Shown here: positions 34,085-47,400 of the stretch, piece after piece
Numbering within the stretch: the stretch's first letter is position 1
Layout: every line of letters starts with the position of its first letter
Translations under genes and position numbers: made by a program
Notes under the pieces: generated by a model
Told to the model about the DNA's origin: nothing
Databases searched by the model: none
What the model saw: the letters and a program-made list of their open reading frames with translations, nothing else
Source: Symsagittifera roscoffensis
Taxonomy: Eukaryota; Xenacoelomorpha; Acoela; Convolutidae
Assembly (NCBI RefSeq): GCF_963678635.1
Contig: NC_087062.1
Coordinates: forward strand, 23,704,177-23,768,176
Reading direction: 5' to 3'
DNA length: 64,000 bases

Positions 34085-34439
34085 CATAATCAACTTTAAG
34101 GTGACGATGACCAGATTCAACAGATTGCACCAGAGACAAAAGGAAAAGCTAGACACGGCAGGTCTATTGTGAATGCGTCATATGACTAGCCAAATTGTGA
34201 ATATTTCTCAAAGTTGGAGAACATGTAAATTGTTTCGTCAAAATTCCAAAACTTCTTATTATACAACTACAACAAACATTTTTCCAAGTCTTCTAGCCCG
34301 AACGAGGAAAAACAACTAGACTTCGCGAGGCCGATAGAAGACGAGCTTGTAAAAAGGCGTACATAATAAATTTAAGTGGTTGATACTCAAAATATCTGTC
34401 AATGATGCTTACAAAATGTGCCAATATCAATATAAGCAA

Positions 34440-34900
34440 TAACGATGGCCCATAAAATAAAATGAAAATTTTTTTTAATTTGAAATTTATTATGAAAACC
34501 ATACCCTCCCTCACACGCCATATAAAGTACAAAAGGATAGATTTCATTCCTTGAAACAAACCAATTATGGCAAATAAGCTTCTTTCAGACAGTTTGGAAC
34601 GATTTCTAAGACTGATTAAATCTCCGCTTACGCGTTAATAGCTCGAATTATATTGCGCGTTGATTGTCCCAAATTGGTCAAAATGGCCAAAATGGCAATC
34701 TTTAAACCCTCATAACTTAACGAAAAATGATTAGAGGAGAAATATCTTTTCAAATTTTAAGCTCAGGACAACAATACTTTTCAAATGATATAAAAAAAAT
34801 TCCGTCAAAAATGGCTAGTTAAAGAGTCGAAATTTGTCTGAAGAAAAAAACCCACCCCAAGCACAAATATTCCGTTATTTTCGTATCGAAAGTCGGAACA
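34440..34900. repeat. Spaced direct repeat, copy 1 (offset about 960 bp)
   Basis: Shares with 35400-35860 the blocks CACGCCATATAAA, TCTCCGCTTACGCGTTAATAG, CCCAAATTGGTCAAAATGGC, AATATCTTTTCAAATTTTA and AGCACAAATATTCCGTTA. Similarity is moderate, so the duplication is old. No coding potential is evident. Confidence 0.7.
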
Positions 34901-35036
34901 ATAATATATATGGAGCGTAAAATTACGTTGTCGCGGAGTCCGCAAATGTAAGCGGAATCGCCAAATTAGTGCTGACTCCAGTAACATAGACAGTTACGAC
35001 TTAAAGTTCCATTTAAAACTTATTTCGTTTTTGTAG

Positions 35037-35185
35037 GTCACCAACGAGACATTTCCAGAGCTCAATATCAAATACTGCCAACAGTTCAACCATTTACTGC
35101 CAATTTGATGTCACCTGCTACACTTTCTAACAGCTCCTTTCCAATGTCAAACACTGAAACAATGGAGACAAACTCAAACAAATAA
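35037..35185 (+). CDS. Possible terminal exon, Ser/Thr/Asn-rich
   Basis: A pyrimidine-rich stretch ending TTCGTTTTTGTAG precedes GTCACCAACG. In the frame continuing from there it is open for 48 codons: HQRDISRAQYQILP, then a Ser/Thr/Asn/Met-rich end TMETNSNK and TAA. A candidate upstream exon (about 34,099-34,159, ending GGCAG|GTCTAT) would join in phase. The composition resembles a disordered C-terminus, for example of a regulatory protein, but no family can be named. Confidence 0.25.
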
Positions 35186-35399
35186 TTCAAGGATTATAAT
35201 GCTGAATCATAAAAGAACTTTGTCCAAATTCAGCCTGCCTTGTAATAATTTTAACTTAAATGCAACTTTAAATTGGTTTTCGCGAGATTTTTAATTGGAT
35301 TTTTAATTCCGAGCAAGACTGCTGGTATCAAGGCGAAGCCCTGAATGTTCCAACTGCCTTTTAAGGTTTATGGAGCAGCGTAATAGCATAAAAAAATTA

Positions 35400-35860
35400 A
35401 ATGAAAAAAAATAAAATGAATTTTTTTTTTCTAAAATTTGAAATTTTTTTGTGAAAATCATCCCCCCACACGCCATATAAACTACAAAAAGAGAAATTTC
35501 GTTCCTTGTAACAAATCAATTGAGGCAATTAAGCTTCGTTCAACCATAATTTGGACCGATTGATAAGACGGATTAAATCTCCGCTTACGCGTTAATAGCG
35601 CGAATTATATCGCGCGTTAATTGTCCCAAATTGGTCAAAATGGCCAAAGAGGCAATCTTTAAACCCTCATAACTCTACGAAAAATGATCAAAGGTGAAAT
35701 ATCTTTTCAAATTTTAGCTCAGAACAACAATACCTTTTGAATGATATAAAAAATTTTGTCAAAAATGGCTAGTTAAAAAGTCGAAATTTGTCTGAAGAAA
35801 AAAAACCCACCCCGAGCACAAATATTCCGTTACTTTCGTATCGAACGTCGGAACAATTAA
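35400..35860. repeat. Spaced direct repeat, copy 2
   Basis: Partner of 34440-34900 in the same orientation. The central palindromic part (GCGCGAATTATATCGCGCG) is better formed here. The single-copy stretch between the two copies contains the possible exon at 35037-35185. Confidence 0.7.
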
Positions 35861-36662
35861 GAACTATGAACTTAAAAATTAGGACTGGAAGAGCTTGAAA
35901 TGACAATCTGATAAGCTGATAATGCAAATTAAATGGGCCAGAAATTAAATATTAACGATTAACGAAAGAGTTACGCCAAAAAATAGAGATCAAAAATCTC
36001 CCAAATACTGGCACTGCATTTCATTCCAATAGCCCTAACCTTCATATCAAATACCACCCTCATCCCAAACAATGCGAAAAAACTTGGCCTAATCGGAAAA
36101 AATGTACAAAACACCCTAACCAGAAATAACGCCAGCGGTTAGATCACAATACAGGCACATACCTAATACCAAAATCAATGTTACAGCCAAAGCCCGCTTG
36201 ACCTAAAAAATTATTTTGCCTAGTCGGTTGTAAGCTGATGTTTTCCCAAAATATGACTCCAAAAACAAGTTGTTGGGAAAACAATCCTAAATACCAAAAT
36301 GATCCATTCACCATTTTAGCTACCCGACAATATAAAATTGTTATTTGCTTCTTCTGACAAAATTTAACTCCTTGCTTTTACACTACCTTTTTGCTTAAAA
36401 CTAATATCAGCTGTAGCTCTTACATTTGCACGCATGAACTGGTTTAGGTCAGTATAAAAAGCAAAATTTCACAATCTATCTATTTTTGCGAAATAATGTT
36501 AAAATTTTAGCAAAATCCACTTACATTTGCGGAATCCGCTTAGTTGTTACAGAATCTCGTTTTTTGTGGAATCCGGACCAACTAACTGGATCCAATAGTT
36601 GCGGATTTCGCTCTAAAACTAATGTAATAATAAAATAATTAAAAACTGTTTTCAGGGTAAAG

Positions 36663-39003
36663 TACCAGTAATGATTGTTATAAAAAACATTTACAACCAA
36701 TGAGTACTAGCCTGAGAGATAATCATGGGACCTTTTGGTCCGTTTTCAGACTTCTCTGAGCGGAAAAACTAAAAATTTTCCTCCATTACCGAAATGAATT
36801 TTTATCCGTATCGACCAAAACGCAAAAAAATCAGAAAGGTACGAGTTTTCTAAATCAGAAAAATAAGGAAAAGAGAAGAAATATGAAAATTAACCTGTTA
36901 TAAAAATTTTGCTATCTAAGGAAGAGTGGTTATCTCTGGTTTAGACTATTTTGGACAATTTTTGGGTAAAACCGGCTCTATTTATTCCATTGTTGAAGAC
37001 AAGAGCGAGCAATTTTCTCATCCTTATGTAATTTTTTTTTGTAGTTTGCACCAGTCGTTGAATTTTTGAATTTTATGTTTTGTTTCGATGTTTTACTTAG
37101 CTCTTCGTTAGTTATTACGTTGCGTATAGTATCAACTGGGCACTTTTTTTCATGTTTTAAAAAGTTCAAAAAAAATTAAAATCAGTAGATATATACATTC
37201 TGTCTGTTTCCGTGATATTCTTATTGAATTGAAGTTACTTTCGAAGATAATTTTTCTGTACAGCTTCTTGAGATCATTATAAAATTGTTGCTAGTGTACC
37301 AGTAATGTTTGTTATCGAACCGCATTGACAACCATCAACTTTAGCCTGAAAGATAGTCATGAGAGCTTCTGATTCGTTTTCAGACATCTCTGAGTGGAAT
37401 AGTTTAAATCATTTTTCAACTATCGAACTCCACTTACATCGGTAACGATCACTATGCAAAAATTTCAAACCGAAAAAAAACAAGAGGAAATGCAAAAATT
37501 TACCTGTTATAACAAATGTTCTAGCTGTATGTTATGTTTAATAAATTTTCATAGTTCAAAATAAAGCCATCTAAGAAAAACGGTTCTCTCTCTTTGAGGC
37601 TGTTTTGGACATTGTCTCGGTAAACACATCGCAACTTATTTCAAAATTAAAGTCACAACTGAGCTATTTTCTTATTTTTATATGCAGTTTTTGCTTCGTA
37701 ATTCGCAACAATCGTTAACTTTTTCGCCTTCTTCTGTATTTTGATACTTAAGATAGCTGTTCTAAAATTTCACTTTGCGTAAAGTATCAACTGGTCTTTT
37801 TTAAAAATGTTGTACAATTTTTTTTTAATTGAAGTTCAGTAGATGTATACATTCTGGGTGTTTCCGTGACCGTTTTATTGGGTCGAATTTCCGCTTGAAG
37901 ATGATTATTTCGTATAGTTTCTTGAGATCATTATCCAGTTGTTGCTAGTTTACCAGTAATGATTGTTGTCACACAGCATTTCCAAACATTAAAAATTAGC
38001 CAGAGAGATAGTCATGAGGCCTTCTGACCCGTTTTCAGACTTCTTTCTTAAAACAGACGAAAAAGAAGAACAACAAAAACAAAACTGTTACAAAAAAGTT
38101 CCCAGCTTTATGTTGAGTTCAAAAAGACTTCATAGTTCAAAATGAAGCTATCTAAGAAAAAATGTTCTACCGTTTGAGGCTGCTTAGGACAATTTATTGG
38201 TAAAATCATTCCAATATATATTATTACACAATTACAGACACAAATGAGCCATTTTCCTAATCGTATCTGCAGTTTTTGTTTTGTAGTTTGCACCAGTCGT
38301 TAAACATTTGGCGTTTCATTTTTTGTTTTTGATATTTTAGTTAGGTATTCTTCAGTTATTGCGTTGCGTAAAATCTCTACTGGAAGTTTTCACTAATCTT
38401 TTACAAAATTCATATATATGAAGTTCAGCAGATGTACATATTCTGTGTTTTTTGCGTGCTAATCTTGTTGAGTCTAATTTACGCTTGAAGATAATTGTTC
38501 AGTACGGTTTCTTGAGATAATTATCCAGTTGCTGCTTGCTTACCAAAAATGATTGTTACCAAACAACATTAAAAACCACTAATTATTAGCCTGAGAGATA
38601 GTCATGAGCTTCTGGTTAGTTTTCAGACATCTCTGAGTGGAGAAATTGAACTATTTTTTTTTCAATTATCGACCTCCAAAACGCAAGAGGCAGCTGAGCA
38701 GTTTTCTTAATCTTGTATGCAGTTTTTATTTTGTAATTTGCAACAGTCGTTCAATTTTTTGCGTTTTTCTTTTTTTCACATTTTGATAAGGTCTTCTGAG
38801 TTTTTACAGGTCTTTTGAGTTTTTACGTGGCAAAAAATCTCTATTGAGTGTGTTTAAAAAAGTTTCATAAACTTCATAAATATAAAAATCAGTGGATGTA
38901 TAGATTCTGTGTGTTTCCCGTGTTAATCTTTTTGAGTCAAAATTAGGCTTAAAAACATTATTCCTTATAGTTTCTTGAGATCACTATCAAGTTGTTGCAA
39001 GCA
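36663..39003 (-). repeat. Four tandem 3'-end modules of the array V retroelement
   Basis: The landmark TACCAGTAATGATTGTTAT recurs at 36663, 37297, 37951, 38541 and 39004 (spacings 634, 654, 590 and 463 bp). Each module carries minus-strand remnants of the retroelement C-terminus (CPVDTIRNVITNEELSK in module 1; similar CPVDILRNVITEEDL in the long copy at 39.4 kb) and a tail with AGAGATAGTCATGAG and GTTTTCAGACTTCTCTGAG. So 3' ends alone have been tandemly repeated next to longer copies. Confidence 0.7.
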
Positions 39004-42000
39004 TACCAGTATTGATTGTTATCCAACCGCATTTACAACCATTCAACATTAGGCTGAGAGGTAGTCATTAGACCTTCTGGTCAGTATTCAGACAACTCTG
39101 AGTGGAATAGTCAAGCTGTTAGTTGATATTTTAATTATTTTCTCTTTTACCGAGCTCGATTTTTCATCAGTATCCATCAAACGCTAAAAAGTGTATGTTA
39201 TGTTCAATGAATCGTCAAAGTTCTAATTAAAGCCAACAAAGAATCAGTGTTTGTTTCTGTTCAAGGCTGTTTGGAAACTTTTCTGGGTAAACTCATTCCA
39301 ATTCTTCCATAGTTAAAGACACAGCTGAGCAGTTTTTTTAACCTTGTATGCAGTTTTTGTTTTTTAAAATGCAAAATTAGTACATATCTTCTTTGTTTTG
39401 ATATTTTAATTAAGTCTTCTTCAGTTATTACGTTGCGTAAAATGTCTACTGGGCAATTTTCTGAGATTAATTTGTAAAATGTTTTCAAACTTTTGTAAAT
39501 ATCAGTTCAGTAGATGTATACATTCACTGTGTTTCCCGTGCCAATCTTATTTATCGACTTTACGCTTAAAAACATTTCGTTTCCTTTTTATAACAGTTTT
39601 CCAGTTTTTTCATCACACCGTTGTACGAAGTACCATATATTCAAACTGCAAATTGAATTATAGGTTGCACAGATGCTTCGTAAACTTAAATCAACTGTTT
39701 CTTGTTTCAAACTTTTTTGTTTGATGAAATAAACAACAGTCAGCGTATCCATTTTTCTTTAGAATAGAAACATTTTTAACAAAATGAAAATCAATTTTTC
39801 TTATGATTTTAAAATACTTGATTGATTTTCTGTTTTGATTCATGCGCGTTTCAATAAAAATGTTCTGTTTGTTGTTTTTCAAATCATTGTTTTTATTTTT
39901 TCGGTAATGAGGGTGAAAATGTCCGTTTTTGGTCAAATTTCAGTTTTGTTAGTGATTTATGGTGCTCTTGAGCTATTGAGTCAATTGAGGCTAGAGTATG
40001 TTTTTGACCAGAGTATAAATCTTTTTTGAAGATAATCAAGAAAAGTGGACCTACAACTCACCCTTTAGCACTCGGTAGTTTTTTTGGTGATATTTTTTAT
40101 TGGGAAACGTAAACTGTGTGCTGTTTTCAAAGTAGGATGTCAAATCTTTGCAAATTGTGCAACGCAAACCATGAGAGTAGCAATATTTTTGAAGTTTTGG
40201 ACGATTGAAAGCTTTTTTCAGACCAAGAAATTGAAATTGTGATGCTTTCTTTTGATTGGCCTACTCCATAAAAGACACATGAAACTTTCGATAAAAGACA
40301 CTACCTCAACAATGGAGTTTTGATCTTGTCTGAAGCCAAATTGTTCAATCCTTGATTATTTCGATCCTTGAAAAACTCAATTATTCTATTCAAGTATGTT
40401 TTTCAAATTGTTTCCTCATAGCGAAAAGTAATGAAATCGGTCTGCAGTTTTCCGTTTGATTCCTTTTTTGTATTGAATTTTTTTTTCAATTTTTAAGTTC
40501 GCTGGGAAAAATTTTTTTTGTAACTACTTTGGAATAGTTCTTTCAGCACTGAGAAAATATCAGAAACTATTGATTTCAAGAAAAAAAAGGAACAATCTGT
40601 ACTTTCTTTTGATCTCAAATGATGCAGGATCTTAAGAATTTCAGCTTTTCAACCGGCCTTGAAGACATTTTTTTGTTGTCACTTACCAGCTATGCTGCTT
40701 TTTTTCTCTCTTTTGCTAACAGCTCTCCTATGTTAAAAATTTGATTATGTCGATTGCTCGTTTTCGATGCCCACTTCAATAAGTTTTGATTTACTTTAAC
40801 CGGTCACCTCAATGACAAGTTTGAAATGTTCCCCACAATCGCTTTTAACCTCTGTGTTTAGTTTCTGTTGGTAGTATGATCGTTCCTTGTCCCATATCAG
40901 ATACTTAATCTTCTTGCCTGCTGGTTAAATCATTCAGGTTTTATGGAAAATTTTTGTTGAGATAGAGTTGACCCAAACTATGTTTTTTTTTTGCTGCGTA
41001 ATTATTTAAACCCTACTTTTTTAATTTCAACCTTGCTTTCTTTTTGATAGGAAATCGTGCATTAGGTGAGTTTAAGTTTAATCATTTTTCTCACAGGTTT
41101 ATTTCTTCTTGTGATCCAAGGTTTTGGTTTTGAGATTTTTTAAACAGACTAGGTGGTTAGAAAATTATAGTTAATACCGATTTTGATCTACTTGTTTCAC
41201 CTGTGGGGGTTTTAGTGTTTGGTGTTTACTAATTGTTCCCCAACAACATATTTGGCAATTCAAAATATTTTTTCGAGGTTCCTGCACTATGTGGATTGAA
41301 GTCACCGCAAACATTATTCATTTTTCATTCAGGAATTATTCATTTTTTGAAATATACGTATCATAAGTTTGTTTTTTATCTGAGCCAGGTGGTACGCAAC
41401 AACATGTTATAAAATAATTTCTTTTGAGTTGTATAGACAAAGTTTGTACTTTGATTGAAGTTGTTTGCTTGATTTAATATCTGATATTTTAAAATTTTTC
41501 TGATGTAAGTGCTAAAACTTCCGCCTACTTTCTCGCGACAACTCGTCTCAATATTATAATGGTCGCTAATGTTGAGAGAACAGATTTGTTTGTTCCTCTT
41601 TCAGCAAAGTATCACTAATGCACTCAGCAATTAACAGTTCTTCCAAAATGCTCTTAAACAAAATGCATCCAAAATTAATGAAAGATATACAAAAACATAG
41701 TTGAAAAATGATTGGAAGTCATAAAAAACACGAGTCATGTAAAATGATGTTGAGACTCTGAAAATGATGTCTGAAAAAGTCACAGATCACCCAATCAATT
41801 TAGTTTGAAATTTTTTCCTCAGGTCGTTTATGAGTGTCCCTTGTCTTCTTCCGAAACGCCGAAAAATCAAAGCAGCAAGACGGCCAAAAGAAGTCAGTGG
41901 CAGGAAAAGCAGAACTGAATACAAACAAAAAAATAGTTTCAACTATCATGATTTTGCATAAAAACAATTCTGAGTGCTTGTATTCAGTAAAAAATTTACG

Positions 42001-43025
42001 GTTGAAGAAAAAATGATTTTAAATAGACAAAAAACATTTTTAAAAAATGAGTAAATAACCAGACAAGTGAGGCCTCGAAAACACAAACTGTTTTAAAGTT
42101 GAGATCAGAAACTGTTCTTTTTCCACTGAAGTCATAAGCAAAGTCAAAAGCGAATATTATAGAAAAACTGAATCGGGCATTTTTATCAGACATGCACACA
42201 CAAACTGTTTTGCTCCTCGACAGACACAACAAGAGGCCCTTACGCCAATAATACTTAGGCTGATACGTATCGAGCTGAAAAAACAGCCGAAAAAGATGTT
42301 TTCAATGGAAATTTGAACTATTTAAAAAATTTTAAAACTATGAAAACTTTTAGCATATTGAGCGATCCAGAGTCAAACCTACAAGTTTTTTGTGCTGAAA
42401 CCAACGACTCAAAATACGGTCACAGAGCCAATAAAAGCAGAAATTAACCGGGCAGAATGAAGTCTTAAAGCAAAAAAAAACATACAGAGTCAAGCTTAAA
42501 AAAATTGCAAACAGCAGAAGAAAATCAAAAACTATTTTTTCAATTATCGACCTCCAAAACGCAAAAAATTATAAAGGTACGATCTTTCTTTAAAAAAAGA
42601 AGAGGGATTATGAAAATTTAACTGTTATAAAGAAATTGCTAGTTCTATGTTTTGTTCAAAAAATGTTTGAAACAGTGGTAAACTCATCCTAATTATTTCC
42701 ATAGTTCAAAAGACAGCTGAGCAGTTTTCTTAATCTTGTATGCCGTTTTTGTTTTGTAATTTTCAACATTCGTTAAATTTTTTGCGTTTTCCTTTTTTTG
42801 ACGTTTTGATAAATTCTTCTGAGTTTTTACAGGTCTTCTGAGTTCTTACATGGCAAAAAATATCTATTAGGCATTTTTAAAAAGTTTCATAAACTTCATA
42901 AATATAAAAGTCAGTGGATGTATAGATTCTGTGTGTTTCCCGTGCTAAGCTTTTTGAGTCAAAATTAGGCTTAAAAACCTTACTCTTTGTAGTTTCTTGA
43001 GATCACTATCAAGTTGTTGCAAGCA
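39004..43025 (-). mobile_element. Minus-strand EN-RT retroelement, long copy 1
   Basis: Read on the minus strand: endonuclease relic (about 41,640-41,200; CGDFNPHSAG at 41,292-41,311, preceded by an SRES/GGSFSTYI-like segment). Next come the RT relic (about 40,600-39,950; RPISLLF-like, FGFRQDQNSIVEVVSFIESF, GLKKAF, LTSYFENSTQFTF, VLKGELVGPLFLIIF) and a C-terminal tail (39,490-39,261). The catalytic (Y/F)ADD box is not seen; a deletion after the GPL block is likely. The element is interrupted by many stops. The part from 42.0 kb up carries a module also found in array VI. Jockey/CR1-like by block order. Confidence 0.7.
39261..39490 (-). pseudogene. RT C-terminal tail relic, copy 1
   Basis: A 75-codon frame with LKTFYKLISENCPVDILRNV and, near its end, KLLSCVFNYGRIGMSLPRKV. 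It matches the weakly conserved last 100 residues of non-LTR ORF2 proteins, which end near a WN-LP-like motif. Related frames appear at 36978-37169 (ending LQQWNK), 38108-38293 and 43.25-43.45 kb. Confidence 0.5.
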
Positions 43026-46000
43026 TACCAGTATTGATTGTTGTCAAACCGAATTTACAACCATTTGACATTAGGCTGAGAGACTGAGAGATAGCCATTA
43101 GACCTTCTGGTCAGTTTTCAGACATCTCTGAGTGGAATAATTAAGCTTTTAAATGATATTTTAATTGTTTTCTCACTAACCAAGCTCCATTGTTCATCGG
43201 TATTGACCAAAACGCAAACAAAAAAATTCAAAAAGTAAAATTTGTCTTTAAGAAGAAGAAATCTGAAAACTAACCTCTTATAAAAACTTTCCTGGCTGTA
43301 GGTTATGTTCAATGAATCGTCAACTTTCAAATTAAAGCCAACAAAGAAATAATGTTTGTTTCTGTTCAAGGCTGTTTGGAAACTTTTCTGGGTAAACTCA
43401 TTCCAATTCATTCCATAGTTAAAGACACAGCTGAGCAGTTTTTTTTAATCTTGCATGCAGTTTTTGTTTTTCAAATTGCAAGAGTCGTTAAATATCGTAC
43501 ATATCTTCTTTGTTTTGATATTTTAATTACTTCTTCTTTGGTTTTTACGTTCGTTTTTATTTTTTCGGCATTGAGGGTGAAAATGTCCGTTTTTGGTCAA
43601 ATTTTAGATTCGTTAATGATTTATGGTGCTCATGAGCTAGAGTATGTTTTTGACCAGAGGATAAAATCTTTTTGAAGATAATCAAAAGAAGTGGACCTAC
43701 AACTCAGCCCTGTAGCACTCCGTAGTTTTTTGGTGATTTTTTATTGGGATTCGTAAACTGTGTGCTGTTTTCAAGGTAGGATGTCAAACCTTTGAAAATT
43801 GTCCTATGCAAACCTTAAAAGTATAATTTTTTTGAAGTTTTGTACGATTGGAAGCTTTTTTTTCAGACGAAGAAATTAAAATTGTGATGCTTTTTACTGA
43901 TTGGCCTACTCCATAAATTTCGATCCTTGAAAAACTCAATTATTCTATTTAATTAAGTTTTCAAATTGTTTCCTCATAGCGAAAAGTAATGATATCGGTC
44001 TGCAGTTTTCTGGTTTACATTTGATTCCCTTTTTGTACTGGAACTACTTTTTTCAAATTTTTATGAAACTACTTTGGAATAAACCTTTCAGCACTGGGAA
44101 AATATCAGAAACTAATGATTTCAAGAGAAAAAAAACAGTATGTACTTTCTTTTGATCTCAAATTTTGCAGGATCTAAAAATTTTCAGCTTTTCAACAGGC
44201 ATTGGAGACATAGTTTTGTTGTCACTTACCAGCTATGCAGCTTTTTTTTCTCTCTTCTGCTAAAATTTCTCCTATGCTAAAAATTTATTGAATACGATTT
44301 CTCGTTTTCGAAGCCCACTTCAAAAAGTTTTGACTTGCTTTAATCGGTCACCTCATCGACAAGTTTGAAATGTTCCCCACAATCGCTTTTAGCCTCTGTG
44401 TTTAGTTTCGGTTGGTAGTATGATCGTTACTTGTCCCGTATCAAATGTTTAACTTTTTTGCTTGCTGGTTAAATCATTCAGGTTTCACGGAGAATTTTTG
44501 TTTGAGATAGAGTTGACCCAAACTATGTTTTTTGTTTGTTGCGTAATTATTTAAACCCTACTTTTTTAAATTTCAACCTTGCTTTCTTTTTTGATAGAAA
44601 GTCGTGCATTAGGTGAGTTTAAACTTAATCAATTTCCTCACTGGTTTATTTTTTCTTGTGATCCAAAGTTTTGGTTTTGAGAAATTTAAACAGACTAGGT
44701 GGGTACAAAATTTTAGTTAGAACCGATTTTGATCTACTTGGTTCACCTGTTTGGTGTTTGAAAATTGTTCCCCAACAACATATTTGGCAATTCAAAATAA
44801 CTTTTCGAGGTTCCTGCACTATGTGGATTGAAGTCACCGCAAACATTATTCATTTTTCATTCAGAAATCATTCATTTTTCGAAATATACGTATCATAGAT
44901 TTGTTTTTTAACTGAGCTAGGTGGTACGCAACAACATGTTATAAAATAATTTCTTTTGATCTGTATAGACAAAGTTTTTACTTTGATTAAAGTTGTTTGC
45001 TTGATTTAATATCTGATATTTTAAATCTTCTCTGATGTAAGTGCTAAAGCCTCCGCCTACTTTCTCGCGACAACTCGTCTCAAAAATATGATGGTCGCTA
45101 ATGTTGAGAGAACAGACTTGTTTGTTCCTCTTTCAGCAAAGTATCACTTATGCACTCAGCAATTAACAGTTCTTCCAAAATGCTCTTAAACAAAATGCAT
45201 CCAAAATTAATGAAAGATAAACAAAAACATAGTTAAAAAAATATTGAAAGTCATAAAAAACACGAGTCATGTGAAAAGTTTGATAATGATGTTGGGACTC
45301 TCTGAAAAAGTCACAGATCACCCAATCAATTTAGTTTGAAGTGTTTTTCTCAGGTCGTTTATGAGTCTCCCTTGTCTTCTTCCGAAACGCCGAAAAGTCA
45401 CAGCAGCAAAACGGCCAGCGGAAATCACTGGCAGGAAAAGCAGAACTGAATTCAAACAAGAATATAATTTTAACTTTCACGATTTTGCATGAACTAATTC
45501 TGAGTGCTTGTATTCAGTAAAAAATTTATGGTTGAAGAATAAATGATATTTAAATAGACAAAAACATTTTTAAAAAATGAATTAATAACCAGACGAGTGA
45601 TGCCTCGAAAAAACAAACTGTTTTAAAGTTGAGATCAGAAACTGTTCTTTTTCCACTCAAGTCATAAGCAAAGTCAAAAGCGAATCCTAAAGAAAAACTA
45701 AAATCGGGCTTTTTTATCAGACATGCATACACAAACTGTTTTGCTCCTCGACAGACACAAGAAGAGGCCCTTACGCCAATAATTTTTAGGCCGATACGTA
45801 TCGAGCTGAAAAAAACAGCCGAAAAAAATGTTTTCAATGAAAATTTGAACTATAATTTCTTTTGAAAACTTTTAGCATATTGAGCGATCCAGAGTCAAAC
45901 CTACAAACTTTTTGTGCTGAAACCAACGACTCAAAATACGGTCACATAGCCAATAAAAGCAGAAATTAACCGGGCAGAATGAAGTCTCAAAGCAAAAAAA

Positions 46001-47400
46001 AACATACAGAGTCAAGCTTAAAAAAATTGCAAACAGCAGAAGAAAATCAGAGCGCTAAAAAAACTACAAATTAAAAAAAAAAGACTTTCAAAAAAAATAT
46101 TCTACAAAATGACATCTCAGCCACCAAAACATAAAACGACAAATACTAAGCCTGAAATTTCTTTGAAAGGGAATATTTGCCGTTTGGTACAAAAACATGT
46201 CCTGTCAAACTTGAACTCATGATTTTTGCCGTCCCTGGTCTATTCTTTAGGAACTTTTATGGTTGCACTTTTATACTATGAAGATTGTGTGACTAGGATT
46301 CTTCAAAAAGGACGTTTTCTTCTAAATCAACAAAAAATGTGTCAATTAAATCTGTAGATGTTTAAAATTCATAAATTAAATGTCAGGGTATTTCAACTGA
46401 TTCGGAGAGACAAAAATCAAGCCCTGGAAATTTTTTGACTGTCACGTAGTCCAGCTAAAATTCTTTAGCACGAAAAAAAAAATCAAAAATTGTGTTTTGT
46501 GTGAAGCAAAAACTCTTCTTTGTTTTTATGTTGTACGACAAATTTAAGGTCTGTCAAAAAAATTTGCATGCAATTGATATTTCCGAAAAAGAAGATGTAA
46601 AGCGTTTCACAAAAAGAGACAAAAATTTGACATAACTTTGATTGAATTTTCGGTATTGATTTGCAAACGAACCTCCAAACGTTGCTTATCTGTGGAATTC
46701 TTGCCACTCATATTGTTGGTTTTACCAGATCAGTGAATCTTTGGTTAAGATGTTCAACTTTCACACGGTAAAAAACAAGTAGTCAGACAGTGTTATACTG
46801 CCATAGACTTTTCACACATTTTTCTGGACATGTTAAACTTAGCTTCCTATGTGTGAAATTGGATAACCAGTTTCTTTCGTGAACTCGAGAAAGTTACTGA
46901 ATAAAAAAATTAGTTCTAGCGCATCAAAGCTGAGTAAAAAGAAAAACCACCTCACTAGTAAGACATCGTAGCCGAGTCGCCTTTTCAAGACAACTTTTTT
47001 AAGACTAGCTTTTTCTTCAAAAATTTTTTTTGCACTATCTGCAACAAAACCTTCAATTTAAAATTTGATTAGATCTCGCAAAATTTACCTTAGACTTTTT
47101 CCATTATTTGATCGTCATGTAAACCAAAAAAAAATCCATTGAGAATGAGTTTATTATATTTTTCATTATAATTTTTTGTGTTTCTCCTTTGTTTTGATAA
47201 TTAAATTAGGTCTTCTCAGTTCTTATGTTGCGTAAAATATCTACTGGGCATTTTTCAAGGTTTTAGAATAATCATATAATTATATTTCAGTAGATGTATT
47301 TCTGGGTGATTTACGTGATAATCTTTTGAGTAAAATTTTAAGTTGAAAAAAAAAACATTCCATGTACTTTATTGAAATCCTTATCCAGTTGATGCTACTT
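43026..47400 (-). mobile_element. Minus-strand EN-RT retroelement, long copy 2
   Basis: Same order as copy 1 at an offset of about 3.6 kb for RT and 3.5 kb for EN: CGDFNPHSAGTSK at about 44,825-44,844, a SRSKSVLT segment, and RT block GVLQG*VVGPLLLIIF at about 43,690-43,730. RT stops and deletions include a stop inside the PQGS block. The flank at 45.55-45.84 kb holds the FAFDFAYDLSGKRTVSDLNF module, and 46.44-46.74 kb holds a VLCEAK-type module. Confidence 0.7.

Larger units (their letters stand above)
34085..36660. other. Mixed region between arrays III and V
   Basis: This region holds a spaced duplication (34.44-34.90 and 35.40-35.86 kb), one possible exon (35037-35185) and otherwise unassigned AT-rich DNA. 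GCGGA/TCCGC motifs recur: TCCGCAAATGTAAG at 34,939 and its exact complement CTTACATTTGCGGA at 36,522, as well as AATCCGC and TTGCGGATT near 36.53-36.61 kb. No gene family is recognised. Confidence 0.4.

Noticed and set aside
43352-43675. 107-codon plus-strand ORF
   Set aside because: It lies opposite the minus-strand RT relic (GVLQG*VVGPLLL block just beyond it), and its Phe/Val-rich composition is that of a complement-strand shadow.
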